A DNA stretch of 42,213 nt from an uncultured Lachnospiraceae bacterium. Lineage in GTDB: Bacteria > Bacillota > Clostridia > Lachnospirales > Lachnospiraceae. Location: assembly GCA_946536155.1 (NCBI GenBank), contig CAMNEB010000005.1, forward strand, positions 1 through 42,213, read 5' to 3'. Below, one piece after another: positions 15,638-24,743 of the stretch. Below the pieces are notes generated by a model, which was not told the origin of the DNA, did no database searches, and saw only the letters and a list, made by a program, of their open reading frames with translations. Both the position numbers and the translations under genes were made by a program. How positions within the stretch are numbered: position 1 is the stretch's first letter; each line of letters begins with the position of its first letter.

Positions 15638-16492
15638 ATGAATGTACTTGATACGGGATTTGTAAAAGGATTTATGAACATGTGTGAGGCCGGCTTCAAT
15701 ATGGGCTGGCACGAAAGAAACGGAGGAAATCTCAGCTACCGCATAAAGGAAGAGGAGATAGCGGAGATAAAAGATATGCTTTCGGACGGAGAGTGGAGGG
15801 ATATCGGCACCTGCGTCCCTCTGCTTTCCGGTGAGTATTTTCTAGTCACCGGAAGCGGCAGATTTTTCAGTAACGTAAAGACAAACCCCGAAGAGACCAT
15901 TGGGATCATAAAGATCGATGAGACCGGCGAAAGATACAAGACCGTATGGGGACTTAAGGGCTCTCGTCCCACATCGGAACTTCCCACCCATCTGATGAAC
16001 CACGAGGTTAAGAAAAAAGTGACAAACGGCGCACACAGAGTGATCTACCATGCGCATACGACCAATATCATCGCTCTTACTTTCGTGCTGCCGCTTGAGG
16101 ATAGCGTCTTTACCCATAAGCTCTGGGAGATGGCTACGGAGTGTCCTGTGGTATTTCCTGACGGTGTGGGAGTAGTGAAGTGGATGGTCCCCGGCGGAAG
16201 GGATATAGCCGAAGCGACCATGGAAAAAATGAAAGAGTACGATCTTGCTGTATGGGCTCATCACGGAATGTTCGCATCGGGCCCGGATTTCGACACCACC
16301 TTCGGACTCATGCACACCGCGGAAAAATCTGCGGAGATACTGGTCAAGGTGATGTCTGTGAATTCTCCCATGATACAGACAATCACGGATGAAGATCTGA
16401 TAAAGCTCGCCGGTGAGTTCGGCGTTACGCTGAACGAAAAGTTCATTCGGAAAGACGGTAATCCCTCGGGCTCATCCCGTAACGGTGATTGA
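15638..16492 (+). CDS. rhaD: Rhamnulose-1-phosphate aldolase
   Basis: This class II aldolase splits rhamnulose-1-phosphate into dihydroxyacetone phosphate and L-lactaldehyde. WHERNGGNLSYR near the N-terminus, VTGSGRFFSNV, the zinc-binding YHAHTTNIIAL (HxH) and AVWAHHGMFASG are family hallmarks. The track ATG at 15629 directly abuts the AAGGAG site and is too close; the ATG at 15638, nine bases away, gives 284 residues, near the usual 274. The last 50 bases run antisense into the 3' end of the convergent AraC gene, so no terminator separates them. No lactaldehyde reductase (fucO) or mutarotase (rhaM) gene is in the window. Confidence 0.95.
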   Translation: MNVLDTGFVKGFMNMCEAGFNMGWHERNGGNLSYRIKEEEIAEIKDMLSDGEWRDIGTCVPLLSGEYFLVTGSGRFFSNVKTNPEETIGIIKIDETGERYKTVWGLKGSRPTSELPTHLMNHEVKKKVTNGAHRVIYHAHTTNIIALTFVLPLEDSVFTHKLWEMATECPVVFPDGVGVVKWMVPGGRDIAEATMEKMKEYDLAVWAHHGMFASGPDFDTTFGLMHTAEKSAEILVKVMSVNSPMIQTITDEDLIKLAGEFGVTLNEKFIRKDGNPSGSSRNGD

Positions 16493-17405
16493 ATATACGG
16501 TGAAAATAGCTGACATTTTCGTAACCCACAAAATAGGAGATGTCGATCACTTTCATGGTCGTGTTTTTCAAAAGAAAGCACGCCTTGTCCAGTCTTTTGG
16601 CCATCATGAGATCAGAGAAAGTCTCACCGCCGCTTATCCTTCTGATCTCCTTTGAGAGCCAGCATGAGCGGTATTTGAGTTTTGACGCAAGTTTCGCGAG
16701 GGATCCGTAACGGTAATTTTCATCTATGTAGTTGAGAACGGCTATCATCAGCTCCTGGTCTTTGTTTCCGCTCTTGATATCCTGAAATGTGCAATACCCG
16801 AGCAGGGAAAGAAAGAGTTCTCCCATAGTGATGTTGTTTACGGCCCTCATGCTGGACTTGTCAGTTTCAATCGCCCATATGAGGTTTTCAGCCAGGTTCT
16901 GCACGGCCAGTATGTCGGACGCTTTGAAATGCAGGTATGACGGAGCTATCTCGTTGCCTAAGAGACCTTTCACCAGGAAATCATGGAGAGGAGAGGGATC
17001 GTCACCGATCATGTCCAGCGGTCTGGTGAAAAACTCCGGAAGGATTATGAAATTGACGGCAATGTCGTTTACTCCCGCGGGATATATCTCATGACTTGCT
17101 TTTTCGCTCAGGAATAAAAGCTCTCCCTGTTTTAGGAATATATGATTTCCGTCCACGACATGATGGGTTTCTCCGGAGTACATATAGACCATCTCGATGT
17201 AATTATGCCTGTGTGCGGGAAAATGAATGAACCTGGTGTGAGGGCGGCAGGTGATGATGCGGCCCTCGCTTAAGAGCTTTGCGGAATCTACTATGCTGTC
17301 CATGCCGGACATATAGAGCTTTTTGTTGATGGCCGGGTTCCCGGATAGGATCCGTGATTCCTCTACCGTTATAGCGGAGAGTTTGCTGTAAAGTTTATTA
17401 TCCAT
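16443..17405 (-). CDS. AraC-family transcriptional regulator 1
   Basis: This 320-residue protein has an N-terminal cupin-like sensing domain (HFPAHRHNYIEMVYMYSGE, with VDGNHIFLKQGELLFL) and a C-terminal double helix-turn-helix from about residue 218 (YGSLAKLASKLKYRSCWLSKEIRR and IDISYFVGYENVSYFHRIFNHRYGMSPRDYR). Its start overlaps the end of the second AraC gene by 8 bases, so the two are cotranscribed. Its 3' end overlaps rhaD on the opposite strand. Position between rhaBAD and uxaBA suggests control of rhamnose and galacturonate genes, but the inducer is not readable. Confidence 0.92.
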   Translation of the reverse strand: MDNKLYSKLSAITVEESRILSGNPAINKKLYMSGMDSIVDSAKLLSEGRIITCRPHTRFIHFPAHRHNYIEMVYMYSGETHHVVDGNHIFLKQGELLFLSEKASHEIYPAGVNDIAVNFIILPEFFTRPLDMIGDDPSPLHDFLVKGLLGNEIAPSYLHFKASDILAVQNLAENLIWAIETDKSSMRAVNNITMGELFLSLLGYCTFQDIKSGNKDQELMIAVLNYIDENYRYGSLAKLASKLKYRSCWLSKEIRRISGGETFSDLMMAKRLDKACFLLKNTTMKVIDISYFVGYENVSYFHRIFNHRYGMSPRDYRLSE

Positions 17406-18285
17406 TTGTTTTTTTAACCTCGTCTTCCTCGAGCATCAGCTCGCCGTGTATATTGCTTTCTTTCATCATCATGCGGAAATTTTTCGGCGAGGTACCGTAC
17501 AGTTTTCTGAAGCAGTCTTTGAAATAATTGCTGCTGTTAAAACCGCAGTCAGTAGCTATTTCCGTAATGGAATTATCCGTTGTCAGGAGCATTCTCTGCG
17601 CCTGTCTGAGTCTGATATATGTAATGTATTCGACAAATGATCTGCCTGTGACTTTTTTGAATTTTTTTGACAGATATGTGGAGCTGAGACCTATCTTGTA
17701 AGCCACGTCTTCGAGAGTGAGCATACTCTGATAGTTCATGGCGATGTAATGGATGGTCTGTTCGATATCCTCGGGAATTCCCTTTTCCTGCTGTACGGAT
17801 TCATAGACGAATATTCCGTTGCGCATGAAGGTCAGGAAAAGGAGTATTGTCTGCCAGCGCAGCATCTCCGATGAGTAATCGTCCGGAAGATCGTTCTCCG
17901 TCAGCATGAGATTGATGTATTTCTCAATCTTGGCCCTTCCATCCCTGCTGAGGACGATCTTGCCGCTTTTGTTCAGGATATCGTTTATCCTGGGATGCTC
18001 CTGTCTGAAGGGCTCCGGTATGAGTTCGGGCTTGATGCAGATGATGATCCTTTCGCATCTGACCTTTCCCTCATATCCGGTGCAATGACTCATCCCCGCG
18101 GGGACGATGAACACTTCTCCGGATGAAAGATGATACTTTCTGTTATCCACTGTGTAATTACATTGACCGGTCTTGAGATAGAATATCTCGATGTAATCGT
18201 GAGTGTGTTCATAAGTCATTATGAAGTTGGGATTACGTACCTGTTTTTCAACGAAAATCCCCATATTATCGTATTCGGTATACAT
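17398..18285 (-). CDS. AraC-family transcriptional regulator 2
   Basis: The cupin sensing domain is clear (MTYEHTHDYIEIFYLKTGQ, then LSSGEVFIVPAGMSHC). A C-terminal AraC DNA-binding domain follows, with LTLEDVAYKIGLSSTYLSKKFKK and ITEIATDCGFNSSNYFKDCFRKL. The track start at 18339 is a TTG lying inside a cre-like palindrome with no ribosome binding site. The ATG at 18285 (MYTEYD) gives 295 residues and is preferred, although its own site (GGGGCTGA) is modest; ATG 18264 is a further option. It is divergent from uxaB across a short control region and overlaps the following AraC gene. The pair may respond to the two backbone sugars, rhamnose and galacturonate. Confidence 0.9.
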   Translation of the reverse strand: MYTEYDNMGIFVEKQVRNPNFIMTYEHTHDYIEIFYLKTGQCNYTVDNRKYHLSSGEVFIVPAGMSHCTGYEGKVRCERIIICIKPELIPEPFRQEHPRINDILNKSGKIVLSRDGRAKIEKYINLMLTENDLPDDYSSEMLRWQTILLFLTFMRNGIFVYESVQQEKGIPEDIEQTIHYIAMNYQSMLTLEDVAYKIGLSSTYLSKKFKKVTGRSFVEYITYIRLRQAQRMLLTTDNSITEIATDCGFNSSNYFKDCFRKLYGTSPKNFRMMMKESNIHGELMLEEDEVKKTNG

Positions 18286-18314
18286 ATATTCAGCCCCGTC
18301 GGAAAAATTTCCTG

Positions 18315-18346
18315 TTGACAAATGTAAGCGTTTACACAAATATAAA
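18315..18346 (+). promoter_or_regulatory. cre-like palindrome in the uxaB/araC control region
   Basis: TGTAAGCGTTTACA (18323-18336) is a palindrome matching the catabolite-responsive element pattern TGNAANCGNTNNCA bound by CcpA. It sits between TTGACA (18315-18320) and TATAAA (18341-18346), so binding would block the uxaB promoter and probably the divergent araC promoter. The 20-base promoter spacing is longer than ideal. A LacI-family pectin regulator is an alternative binder. Confidence 0.6.
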
Positions 18347-18415
18347 TAACATAAAATTTGTTCGTTGAGAAGAAGTTAATTTTTTTATTTTTTTAACAAA
18401 GGAGGCTTTTGATCT

Positions 18416-19873
18416 ATGGAAATGTCCGAAGTTTTAAAAACAGGCAGAAAGACACGCCCCATCAGGGTAGTGCAGTTCGGCGAGGGAAATTTTCTCAGAG
18501 CCTTTGCCGATTACATGATCGATATCGCAAATGAACGCGGAACATTTGACGGAAACATCGTCATCGTAAAACCAATCCCGTTCGGAAGCCTTGATAATTT
18601 TCACAGACAGGACTGTCTGTACACCGTATCCCTGCGGGGCAATGTGGACGGCAGCCCTTTCAAGACAAACAGAGTGGTGAGCAGTGTTGCGGATGCCGTC
18701 GATACTTCGTCGGAGTATGACAAATACATATCCCTTGCAGAGACTGACACTCTGAGATTCGTGATCTCAAATACAACGGAAGCCGGGATCGTTTATGACG
18801 CGGATGACAGTTTTGATCTTAAGCCTCCAGGGAGCTTCCCCGGAAAACTGACACAGTTTTTATATCACAGGTACGAAACCTTTAACGGCGCGGAGGATAA
18901 GGGACTTGTCATGCTGCCCGTTGAGCTGATAGACGATAACGGGAAACATTTAAAGGAATGCGTCCTTAAGCAGATCGAAAACTGGGATCTTCCCGAAGGA
19001 TTCAGAAAGTGGGTAGAGGAAAGCTGCGTATTTACACAGACTCTCGTGGACAGGATAGTCACCGGATATCCCCGGGCTTCCGAGGAAAAAGAGTGGGAAG
19101 AGCTGGGGTATGAGGACCGCCTTATGGTCACCGGAGAACCCTTCGGACTCTGGGTCATCGAGTCTGACAGGGACATAGAAAAAGAATTCAATCTTCCCGG
19201 TGCCGGGCTTCCCGTCATCTTTACGAAAGACCATCATCCCTACAAGCAGAGAAAGGTAAGGATACTGAACGGAGCGCATACCTCATTTGTCCTCATGGCT
19301 TACCTGATGGGAAAAGATATCGTGCGTGACTCAATGCAGGACGATGATATCAGGGATTTCATGCTCAAAACGATCTATGATGAGGTCATCCCCACCCTCA
19401 CCCTTCCAGAAGATGAACTGAAGGCATTTGCATCCGAAGTGGTCAACCGTTTCAACAATCCCTATGTGGATCACTCGCTTCTTGCCATCTCCCTAAACTC
19501 AGTCTCAAAGTGGAGGGCACGCTGTCTTCCTTCACTTGCCGAATATGTCAGGAAGTTCGGAAAACTCCCTTCACATCTGACATTTTCTGTGGCCGCTCTC
19601 ATCGAGTTCTATAAGGGCACGGAGATCTCAGGCGGAGCACTTAAGGGTCACAGGGGCGGAGACGTCTACGACATAAGGGACGATGCAGCGGTCCTGAAAT
19701 TCTTTGCGGAAAATTCAGAAAGGGAGATCCCGGAACTTGTTAAGGCATATCTCGGAAGAGTGGATTTCCACGGAAGTGATCTTAACGAAATACCGGGTCT
19801 TTACGATCAGGTTTGCGAAGATCTTGAGAGCATACGTAAAAACGGCATGAGAGAAGCTATGAAGAGGATCTGA
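18416..19873 (+). CDS. uxaB: Tagaturonate reductase (altronate oxidoreductase)
   Basis: This NADH-dependent enzyme reduces D-tagaturonate to D-altronate in galacturonate catabolism. The 485-residue protein opens with the mannitol dehydrogenase-family Rossmann motif VVQFGEGNFLRAF. It has the SNTTEAGIVY segment typical of UxaB, DRIVTGYP and the catalytic-domain stretch KVRILNGAHTS with its lysine, asparagine and histidine. The ATG lies 10 bases after AAAGGAGG. The gene leads the uxaB-uxaA transcript behind a cre-containing control region. The preceding step, uronate isomerase (uxaC), is not encoded in this window. Confidence 0.94.
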   Translation: MEMSEVLKTGRKTRPIRVVQFGEGNFLRAFADYMIDIANERGTFDGNIVIVKPIPFGSLDNFHRQDCLYTVSLRGNVDGSPFKTNRVVSSVADAVDTSSEYDKYISLAETDTLRFVISNTTEAGIVYDADDSFDLKPPGSFPGKLTQFLYHRYETFNGAEDKGLVMLPVELIDDNGKHLKECVLKQIENWDLPEGFRKWVEESCVFTQTLVDRIVTGYPRASEEKEWEELGYEDRLMVTGEPFGLWVIESDRDIEKEFNLPGAGLPVIFTKDHHPYKQRKVRILNGAHTSFVLMAYLMGKDIVRDSMQDDDIRDFMLKTIYDEVIPTLTLPEDELKAFASEVVNRFNNPYVDHSLLAISLNSVSKWRARCLPSLAEYVRKFGKLPSHLTFSVAALIEFYKGTEISGGALKGHRGGDVYDIRDDAAVLKFFAENSEREIPELVKAYLGRVDFHGSDLNEIPGLYDQVCEDLESIRKNGMREAMKRI

Positions 19874-19875
19874 CT

Positions 19876-21366
19876 ATGCAGGATTATCTGATAATAAACA
19901 AATCCGACAATGTGGCCGTGGCACTTAAGGACCTTGCCGCGGGAACGGAGATCTCCGCGGGCGAAGGCAGAGGAGTCATCAGGATACTTGAAGATATACC
20001 GGCGGGACACAAGGCAGCTCTTGAGGATATCCCTGCGGGCGGGGAGATCGTCAAATACGGATCTCCCATAGGAATCGCATCCCAAGACATTGCGGCCGGC
20101 GAGAGAGTGCATGTCCATAACATAAAGACCGGACTCGGAGATGATCCGGAGTATACATACGAACCGGTGCCCGCGCCCGATATGCCCGTAAAAAGCGGGA
20201 CGTTCAAAGGCTTTGTAAGAAATGACGGAAGTGTCGGTATCAGGAACGATATCTGGATCATACCTACCGTGGGATGCGTAGGCAGCACAGCCGCTGCCAT
20301 AGCGAATATGTCAAAGAAGTATCTGAAGGGCACCGTAGGTGACGTATGTGCGTTCAGTCATCCCTACGGCTGTTCCCAGATGGGAGACGATCAGGAAAAT
20401 ACAAGACGGATACTGTGCGATCTCATCACCCATCCGAATGCCGGAGGAGTGCTCGTTCTTTCACTCGGCTGTGAGAACAGCAACCTGGACGTGATAAAGC
20501 CCATGCTCGGAGACTATGATGCATCAAGGATCCGTTTTCTAATCTGTCAGGAATCCGAGGATGAGATAGAAGACGGATGCGCCATAGTGAGAGAATTGAT
20601 AGAGAATGCATCGCAGACCGAAAGGCAGGATGTTCCCATATCAAAGCTCATAGTGGGATTAAAGTGCGGCGGATCGGACGGACTGTCCGGAATAACCGCA
20701 AATCCTCTTGTTGGGCGGTTTTCCGACAGGCTGATCTCATACGGAGGCACCACGATACTTACCGAAGTTCCCGAAATGTTCGGCGCAGAGACCGGACTCA
20801 TGAACAGATGCAGGAATAAAGAGCTGTTTGATAAGACCGTCGATATGATAAATGATTTCAAGGATTATTACAGATCGAACGGACAGACCATATATGAGAA
20901 TCCTTCACCCGGAAACAAAAAGGGCGGCATATCAACGCTTGAGGACAAGTCCCTGGGATGCACCCAGAAATCGGGAAGCTCGCAGGTGAGCGGCGTCCTC
21001 TCATACGGAGATAAGGTATCGGAGAGCGGACTGAATCTTCTGTCTGCGCCGGGCAACGACCTTGTTGCCGCAACCGCGCTCGCCGCGGCCGGAGCACAGA
21101 TCGTCCTCTTTACGACGGGAAGGGGAACACCTTTCGCATCACCCGTTCCCACCGTCAAGATATCCAGCAACACCCCTCTCGCGAGACATAAAAAAACATG
21201 GATCGATTTTGATGCGGGAGTCTTAACGGAGGAAGGACACACTTTCGAAAGCGAGGCGGGAGCACTGTTTGATCTGGTCATCTCCGTGGCCGAGGGTAAA
21301 AAAGTCAGATCCGAAGAAGCCGGTTTTCATGACATGGCGATCTTCAAAAACGGTGTCACACTGTAA
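19876..21366 (+). CDS. uxaA: Altronate dehydratase
   Basis: This enzyme dehydrates D-altronate to 2-keto-3-deoxygluconate (KDG). The 496-residue protein has an N-terminal SAF-like domain (about 1-90) with repeated GxxIxAG-type turns, then the large catalytic domain with CAFSHPYGCSQMGDDQEN, LSLGCENSN, VGLKCGGSDGLSGITANP and a C-terminal TTGRGTPFASPVPTVKISSN. The cysteines fit the iron-dependent UxaA/GarD family. The ATG lies 2 bases after the uxaB stop, so the two are cotranslated. KDG kinase and KDPG aldolase, needed to finish the pathway, must lie elsewhere. Confidence 0.95.
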   Translation: MQDYLIINKSDNVAVALKDLAAGTEISAGEGRGVIRILEDIPAGHKAALEDIPAGGEIVKYGSPIGIASQDIAAGERVHVHNIKTGLGDDPEYTYEPVPAPDMPVKSGTFKGFVRNDGSVGIRNDIWIIPTVGCVGSTAAAIANMSKKYLKGTVGDVCAFSHPYGCSQMGDDQENTRRILCDLITHPNAGGVLVLSLGCENSNLDVIKPMLGDYDASRIRFLICQESEDEIEDGCAIVRELIENASQTERQDVPISKLIVGLKCGGSDGLSGITANPLVGRFSDRLISYGGTTILTEVPEMFGAETGLMNRCRNKELFDKTVDMINDFKDYYRSNGQTIYENPSPGNKKGGISTLEDKSLGCTQKSGSSQVSGVLSYGDKVSESGLNLLSAPGNDLVAATALAAAGAQIVLFTTGRGTPFASPVPTVKISSNTPLARHKKTWIDFDAGVLTEEGHTFESEAGALFDLVISVAEGKKVRSEEAGFHDMAIFKNGVTL

Positions 21367-21459
21367 AAAACGTCAGAACAAAAAATCTGTAGTTTTTTTT
21401 AAAACCATATAAAAATTTGGTATTTTACACTTTTCTGTTTTCATAAAATCTTTTCATAG

Positions 21460-21488
21460 CAATTGCGGAAACAAACGGAATTGTTTTT
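21460..21488 (+). terminator. Weak terminator-like hairpin before the sugar-binding protein gene
   Basis: CAATTGCG (21460-21467) and CGGAATTG (21476-21483) pair with one mismatch and are followed by five Ts. It could cut transcription between uxaA and the transporter genes. No convincing promoter was found between it and the next gene. Confidence 0.35.
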
Positions 21489-21515
21489 CCCCGAAAGGGT
21501 ATGAAAGGAGAATCT

Positions 21516-22883
21516 ATGGTAAAAAAACTACTTGCATCATTTTTGACCGCATCCCTTCTGCTGGGAGTTTGCGGTTGCGGAGCGGCTTCGGCTGAGGATT
21601 CCGGAAACACATCACAGGGCGGTACGGATTCCGTACAGACCACTGTATCGAATGCGGATCCTTCCGAGCCCGTGACACTCAGAATGGCGTGGTGGGGATC
21701 ACAGACAAGACATGACATCACTGTCGCTGCCATCGAACTTTACGAACAGCAGAATCCCAATGTCACCATTGAGTATGAGTTCTACGATTTCGAGAGCTAC
21801 TTCACCAAGCTTAAGACACTGGTCGCATCCGATCAGGTTTGGGATATCTTCCAGCTCGGCGGAAACTTCCCCGAGTATATCGACAAGATCTACTACATGA
21901 ACGAGTTCATCGATAACGGTACCATCGATGTTTCCGATATCCCCGAGGCATACCTCAAGATCACACAGGATACCGAAGGAAACCAGATCGGGCTTTCAAA
22001 CGGACTCAACACCTACGGAATCGCTTACGATGTAGACATGTTCAAGGAAGCAGGCGTTCCCCTTCCCACCGACAACTGGACATGGGATGATTACAAGGAT
22101 GCCGCTCTCAAGATAAGCAAAGCAACCGGCCACTTCGGATCTTCCGGACTTGCAAGCTCCGAGTTCATCGCAGGATGCTCCACCTACATCGGACAGCAGG
22201 GAAATGTAGGACAGTACAGTTTCTTTAATCTCGACCTCACCGGAATGGGATTCAGTGATGCTCAGATGCTCACTCCCTACATCCAGATGAGAGCGGATCT
22301 CATAAATGCCGGAGCATCGCCCGATGCAGGTGCCGAGATGGAGATCACCAACATCGAGAATGACTTCCTTGTCACCGGCGAAGCTGCCATGACATGGGTT
22401 GCGGTCAACCAGTTCCCTACCATCTATGATATCTGCGCAGGAGAGGGAAGAACCCTTGCACTCGCAACCATCCCCAGAGTAAAGGCTGACGGCCCTGCAG
22501 GTTCCGTTATCCAGTCCTCACAGATGCTCTGCGTATCACAGGACAGCCAGTACAAGGCTGAGGCGGCAAAGTTCATCGCATGGTTCCAGACCAGCGTAGA
22601 GTGCAACCAGATCCTCAAGGGAGAGAGAGGAATTCCCGTAGCCGACTCCGTAAGAGCAGCTCTTGAATCCAATCTTACCGAGGGACAGCAGATAATGTAC
22701 GATTACGTTACCCTCGTCGGAACCTTCGCAACTCCCGACAAGGTAAACGTTCTGAGCCCCAACGGCCAGGATGAGGTAGTTGATAACTACAGAAACTACA
22801 TCCAGCAGGTTGTTTCCGGTGAGATCACTGCAGCAGAAGCAGCCGAAAAGACATACGAAGACGCCGAAGCATTATTCAAATAA
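21516..22883 (+). CDS. Extracellular solute-binding lipoprotein of a sugar ABC transporter
   Basis: This is the substrate-binding protein of a carbohydrate-uptake (CUT1-type) ABC importer, family SBP_bac_1. A signal peptide with lipobox LGVC (cysteine near residue 19) is followed by a Ser/Thr/Gly-rich linker and the mature domain starting VTLRMAWWGSQTRHD. The track ATG at 21501 overlaps the ribosome binding site AAAGGAG; the ATG at 21516 is correct and gives 455 residues. The two permeases follow. No ATPase gene is in the cluster, so a shared MsmX-like ATPase probably energises it. Context suggests the ligand is a rhamnogalacturonan oligosaccharide. Confidence 0.93.
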   Translation: MVKKLLASFLTASLLLGVCGCGAASAEDSGNTSQGGTDSVQTTVSNADPSEPVTLRMAWWGSQTRHDITVAAIELYEQQNPNVTIEYEFYDFESYFTKLKTLVASDQVWDIFQLGGNFPEYIDKIYYMNEFIDNGTIDVSDIPEAYLKITQDTEGNQIGLSNGLNTYGIAYDVDMFKEAGVPLPTDNWTWDDYKDAALKISKATGHFGSSGLASSEFIAGCSTYIGQQGNVGQYSFFNLDLTGMGFSDAQMLTPYIQMRADLINAGASPDAGAEMEITNIENDFLVTGEAAMTWVAVNQFPTIYDICAGEGRTLALATIPRVKADGPAGSVIQSSQMLCVSQDSQYKAEAAKFIAWFQTSVECNQILKGERGIPVADSVRAALESNLTEGQQIMYDYVTLVGTFATPDKVNVLSPNGQDEVVDNYRNYIQQVVSGEITAAEAAEKTYEDAEALFK

Positions 22884-22897
22884 TCCTTCCCTGCAGC

Positions 22898-22925
22898 GGG
22901 CACACTCTCGTCCGGGGGTGTGCCC
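22898..22925 (+). promoter_or_regulatory. Intercistronic stem-loop between binding protein and permease genes
   Basis: GGGCACAC (22898-22905) and GTGTGCCC (22918-22925) form a perfect 8-bp GC-rich stem with no T-tract after it. Such hairpins after binding-protein genes are known to stabilise the upstream message, so that the binding protein is made in excess over the permeases. Confidence 0.55.
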
Positions 22926-22971
22926 ATTCTATACCCTGAACACCCTATTTTTTACGAAACGGAGATATATT

Positions 22972-23886
22972 TTGCAAACCGAGGTTGTTAAATCCAGAGT
23001 AAAAAAAATAATGAACAGCAATGAGATGGTCGGATATGTCTTTGCTTTTCCGTTCATATTCGGGTTCATCTGTTTTTCGCTGATCCCCATTCTTACTTCG
23101 CTGCGCTATGCTTTCACGGATTTCTCCCTGGGCAGCAAGACAATGGAATTTGTGGGAGGCGCTAACTTCAAGCAGCTTCTTACGGATGAGGTGTTCCTGA
23201 AATCACTCAGGATAACCCTTAAATATGTATTTATCTCCGTACCTTTGAAGCTGGTATTTGCACTTCTCGTAGCATATCTTCTCACGAGAAAGACGAGACT
23301 TCAGGTACTGTACAGATCCCTTTACTATGTCCCCTCGCTCGTGGGAGGAAGCATAGCCGTAGCACTTGTCTGGAAACAGCTTTTTGCGAGAAAGGGACTT
23401 CTCAATTCGATCATGGGAGAAATGGGACTCGATCCCATCAACTGGTTCGGTGACCAGAAGCTGGCTCTTTATCCCCTCGTGCTGATGAGCGTATGGCAGT
23501 TCGGATCTTCCATGATCATCTTCGCTGCGGGACTTAAAGAGATATCCCCGACCTATTATGAAGCGGCAAGGATCGACGGAGCGAATATGGTACAGTCATT
23601 TGTCAACATCACGCTTCCCTGCCTTTCACCCATCATCCTGTACAACCTTGTAATGCAGACCATCCAGGCCTTTATGGCATTTACACAGGCATTCGTCATC
23701 ACCGCCGGCGGACCCGATAACGGAACGATGATGTACGCACTGTATGTCTACAATCAGGCCTTTAAATATAACCATATGGGATACGCGTGTGCGATGAGCT
23801 GGTTCATGCTCATAGTAATGTGCCTCATCACACTGGTCATCTTCAAGACATCAAAGAGCTGGGTTTTCACGGAATCCGGAGATTAA
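22972..23886 (+). CDS. Sugar ABC transporter permease 1 (MalF/UgpA type)
   Basis: This inner-membrane permease has six or so hydrophobic segments, beginning with GYVFAFPFIFGFICFSLIPI, and the cytoplasmic ATPase-docking EAA loop EAARIDGANMVQSFVNITLP. The track start at 22780 overlaps the binding-protein gene and adds a non-homologous tail. The TTG at 22972 lies 7 bases after GGAG and gives 304 residues, typical of the family; ATG 23011 has no ribosome binding site. It is followed 12 bases later by the second permease. Confidence 0.92.
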   Translation: MQTEVVKSRVKKIMNSNEMVGYVFAFPFIFGFICFSLIPILTSLRYAFTDFSLGSKTMEFVGGANFKQLLTDEVFLKSLRITLKYVFISVPLKLVFALLVAYLLTRKTRLQVLYRSLYYVPSLVGGSIAVALVWKQLFARKGLLNSIMGEMGLDPINWFGDQKLALYPLVLMSVWQFGSSMIIFAAGLKEISPTYYEAARIDGANMVQSFVNITLPCLSPIILYNLVMQTIQAFMAFTQAFVITAGGPDNGTMMYALYVYNQAFKYNHMGYACAMSWFMLIVMCLITLVIFKTSKSWVFTESGD

Positions 23887-23898
23887 GAGGGCAGTTAT

Positions 23899-24741
23899 AT
23901 GAAGACAAAGAAAATACTGATAAAGATCATATATCATACTCTTGTCGTTGCTTTCGGATTTGTCATGATATATCCTGTTCTTTGGATGATAAGCGGATCC
24001 TTCAAGGACAATTCCGAAATACTCAGAGGTTCCCTTTCCCTTATTCCCGACGAGCTTAAGCTCAGCAATTACGCAACGGGATGGAAGGGATTCTCCAAGA
24101 TCACATTTGCACGTTTTTTTGCCAATTCATTTTTCATAACGGCGATAGCCACATTCGGAACCGTTGTGAGTTCGTCACTGGTAGCATATTCACTTTCGAG
24201 GATCAAATACCGCGGACGTAAGATCTGGTTCACAGCCATGCTTGCCACGATGATGCTTCCGGGCCAGGTCATCATGATACCTTCGTTCCTCATATGGTAT
24301 AACCTGGGACTCGCAAACAGCTATGTTCCCCTTATACTTCCTTATTTCTGCGGACAGGCATTCTTCATCTACCAGATGATGCAGTTCATGTCAGGCATAC
24401 CGAGAGAGCTTGATGAAGCGGCTACGATCGACGGATGCAGCAAGTATTCCATCTATACCCACATCATCCTTCCTCTTCTCAAGCCCGCCATCGTTACAAC
24501 GGTCATCATACAGTTCTACTGGAAATGGGACGATTACATGGGACCTCTTCTCTACCTGAGCAAGCCCAAGAGTTATACCGTATCCCTCGCCATCAAGATG
24601 TTTGCCGATGCGGCTTCCACAACGGACTACGGTGCAATGTTCGCAATGTCGACCTTATCGCTTTTGCCGGTATTCTTTATCTTCCTGTTCTTCAACAAGT
24701 ATCTTGTTGAAGGAATCGGAACAAGCGGACTGAAAGGATAA
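23899..24741 (+). CDS. Sugar ABC transporter permease 2 (MalG/UgpE type)
   Basis: The second permease of the importer is 280 residues long with about six membrane segments. Its EAA loop reads ELDEAATIDGCSKYSIYTHIILP, where the ATPase docks. The N-terminal PVLWMISGSFKDNSEI segment is typical of the MalG side of CUT1 transporters. The gene is followed after 2 bases by the GH43 gene, which ties import to oligosaccharide cleavage in the cytoplasm. Confidence 0.94.
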   Translation: MKTKKILIKIIYHTLVVAFGFVMIYPVLWMISGSFKDNSEILRGSLSLIPDELKLSNYATGWKGFSKITFARFFANSFFITAIATFGTVVSSSLVAYSLSRIKYRGRKIWFTAMLATMMLPGQVIMIPSFLIWYNLGLANSYVPLILPYFCGQAFFIYQMMQFMSGIPRELDEAATIDGCSKYSIYTHIILPLLKPAIVTTVIIQFYWKWDDYMGPLLYLSKPKSYTVSLAIKMFADAASTTDYGAMFAMSTLSLLPVFFIFLFFNKYLVEGIGTSGLKG

Positions 24742-24743
24742 AC

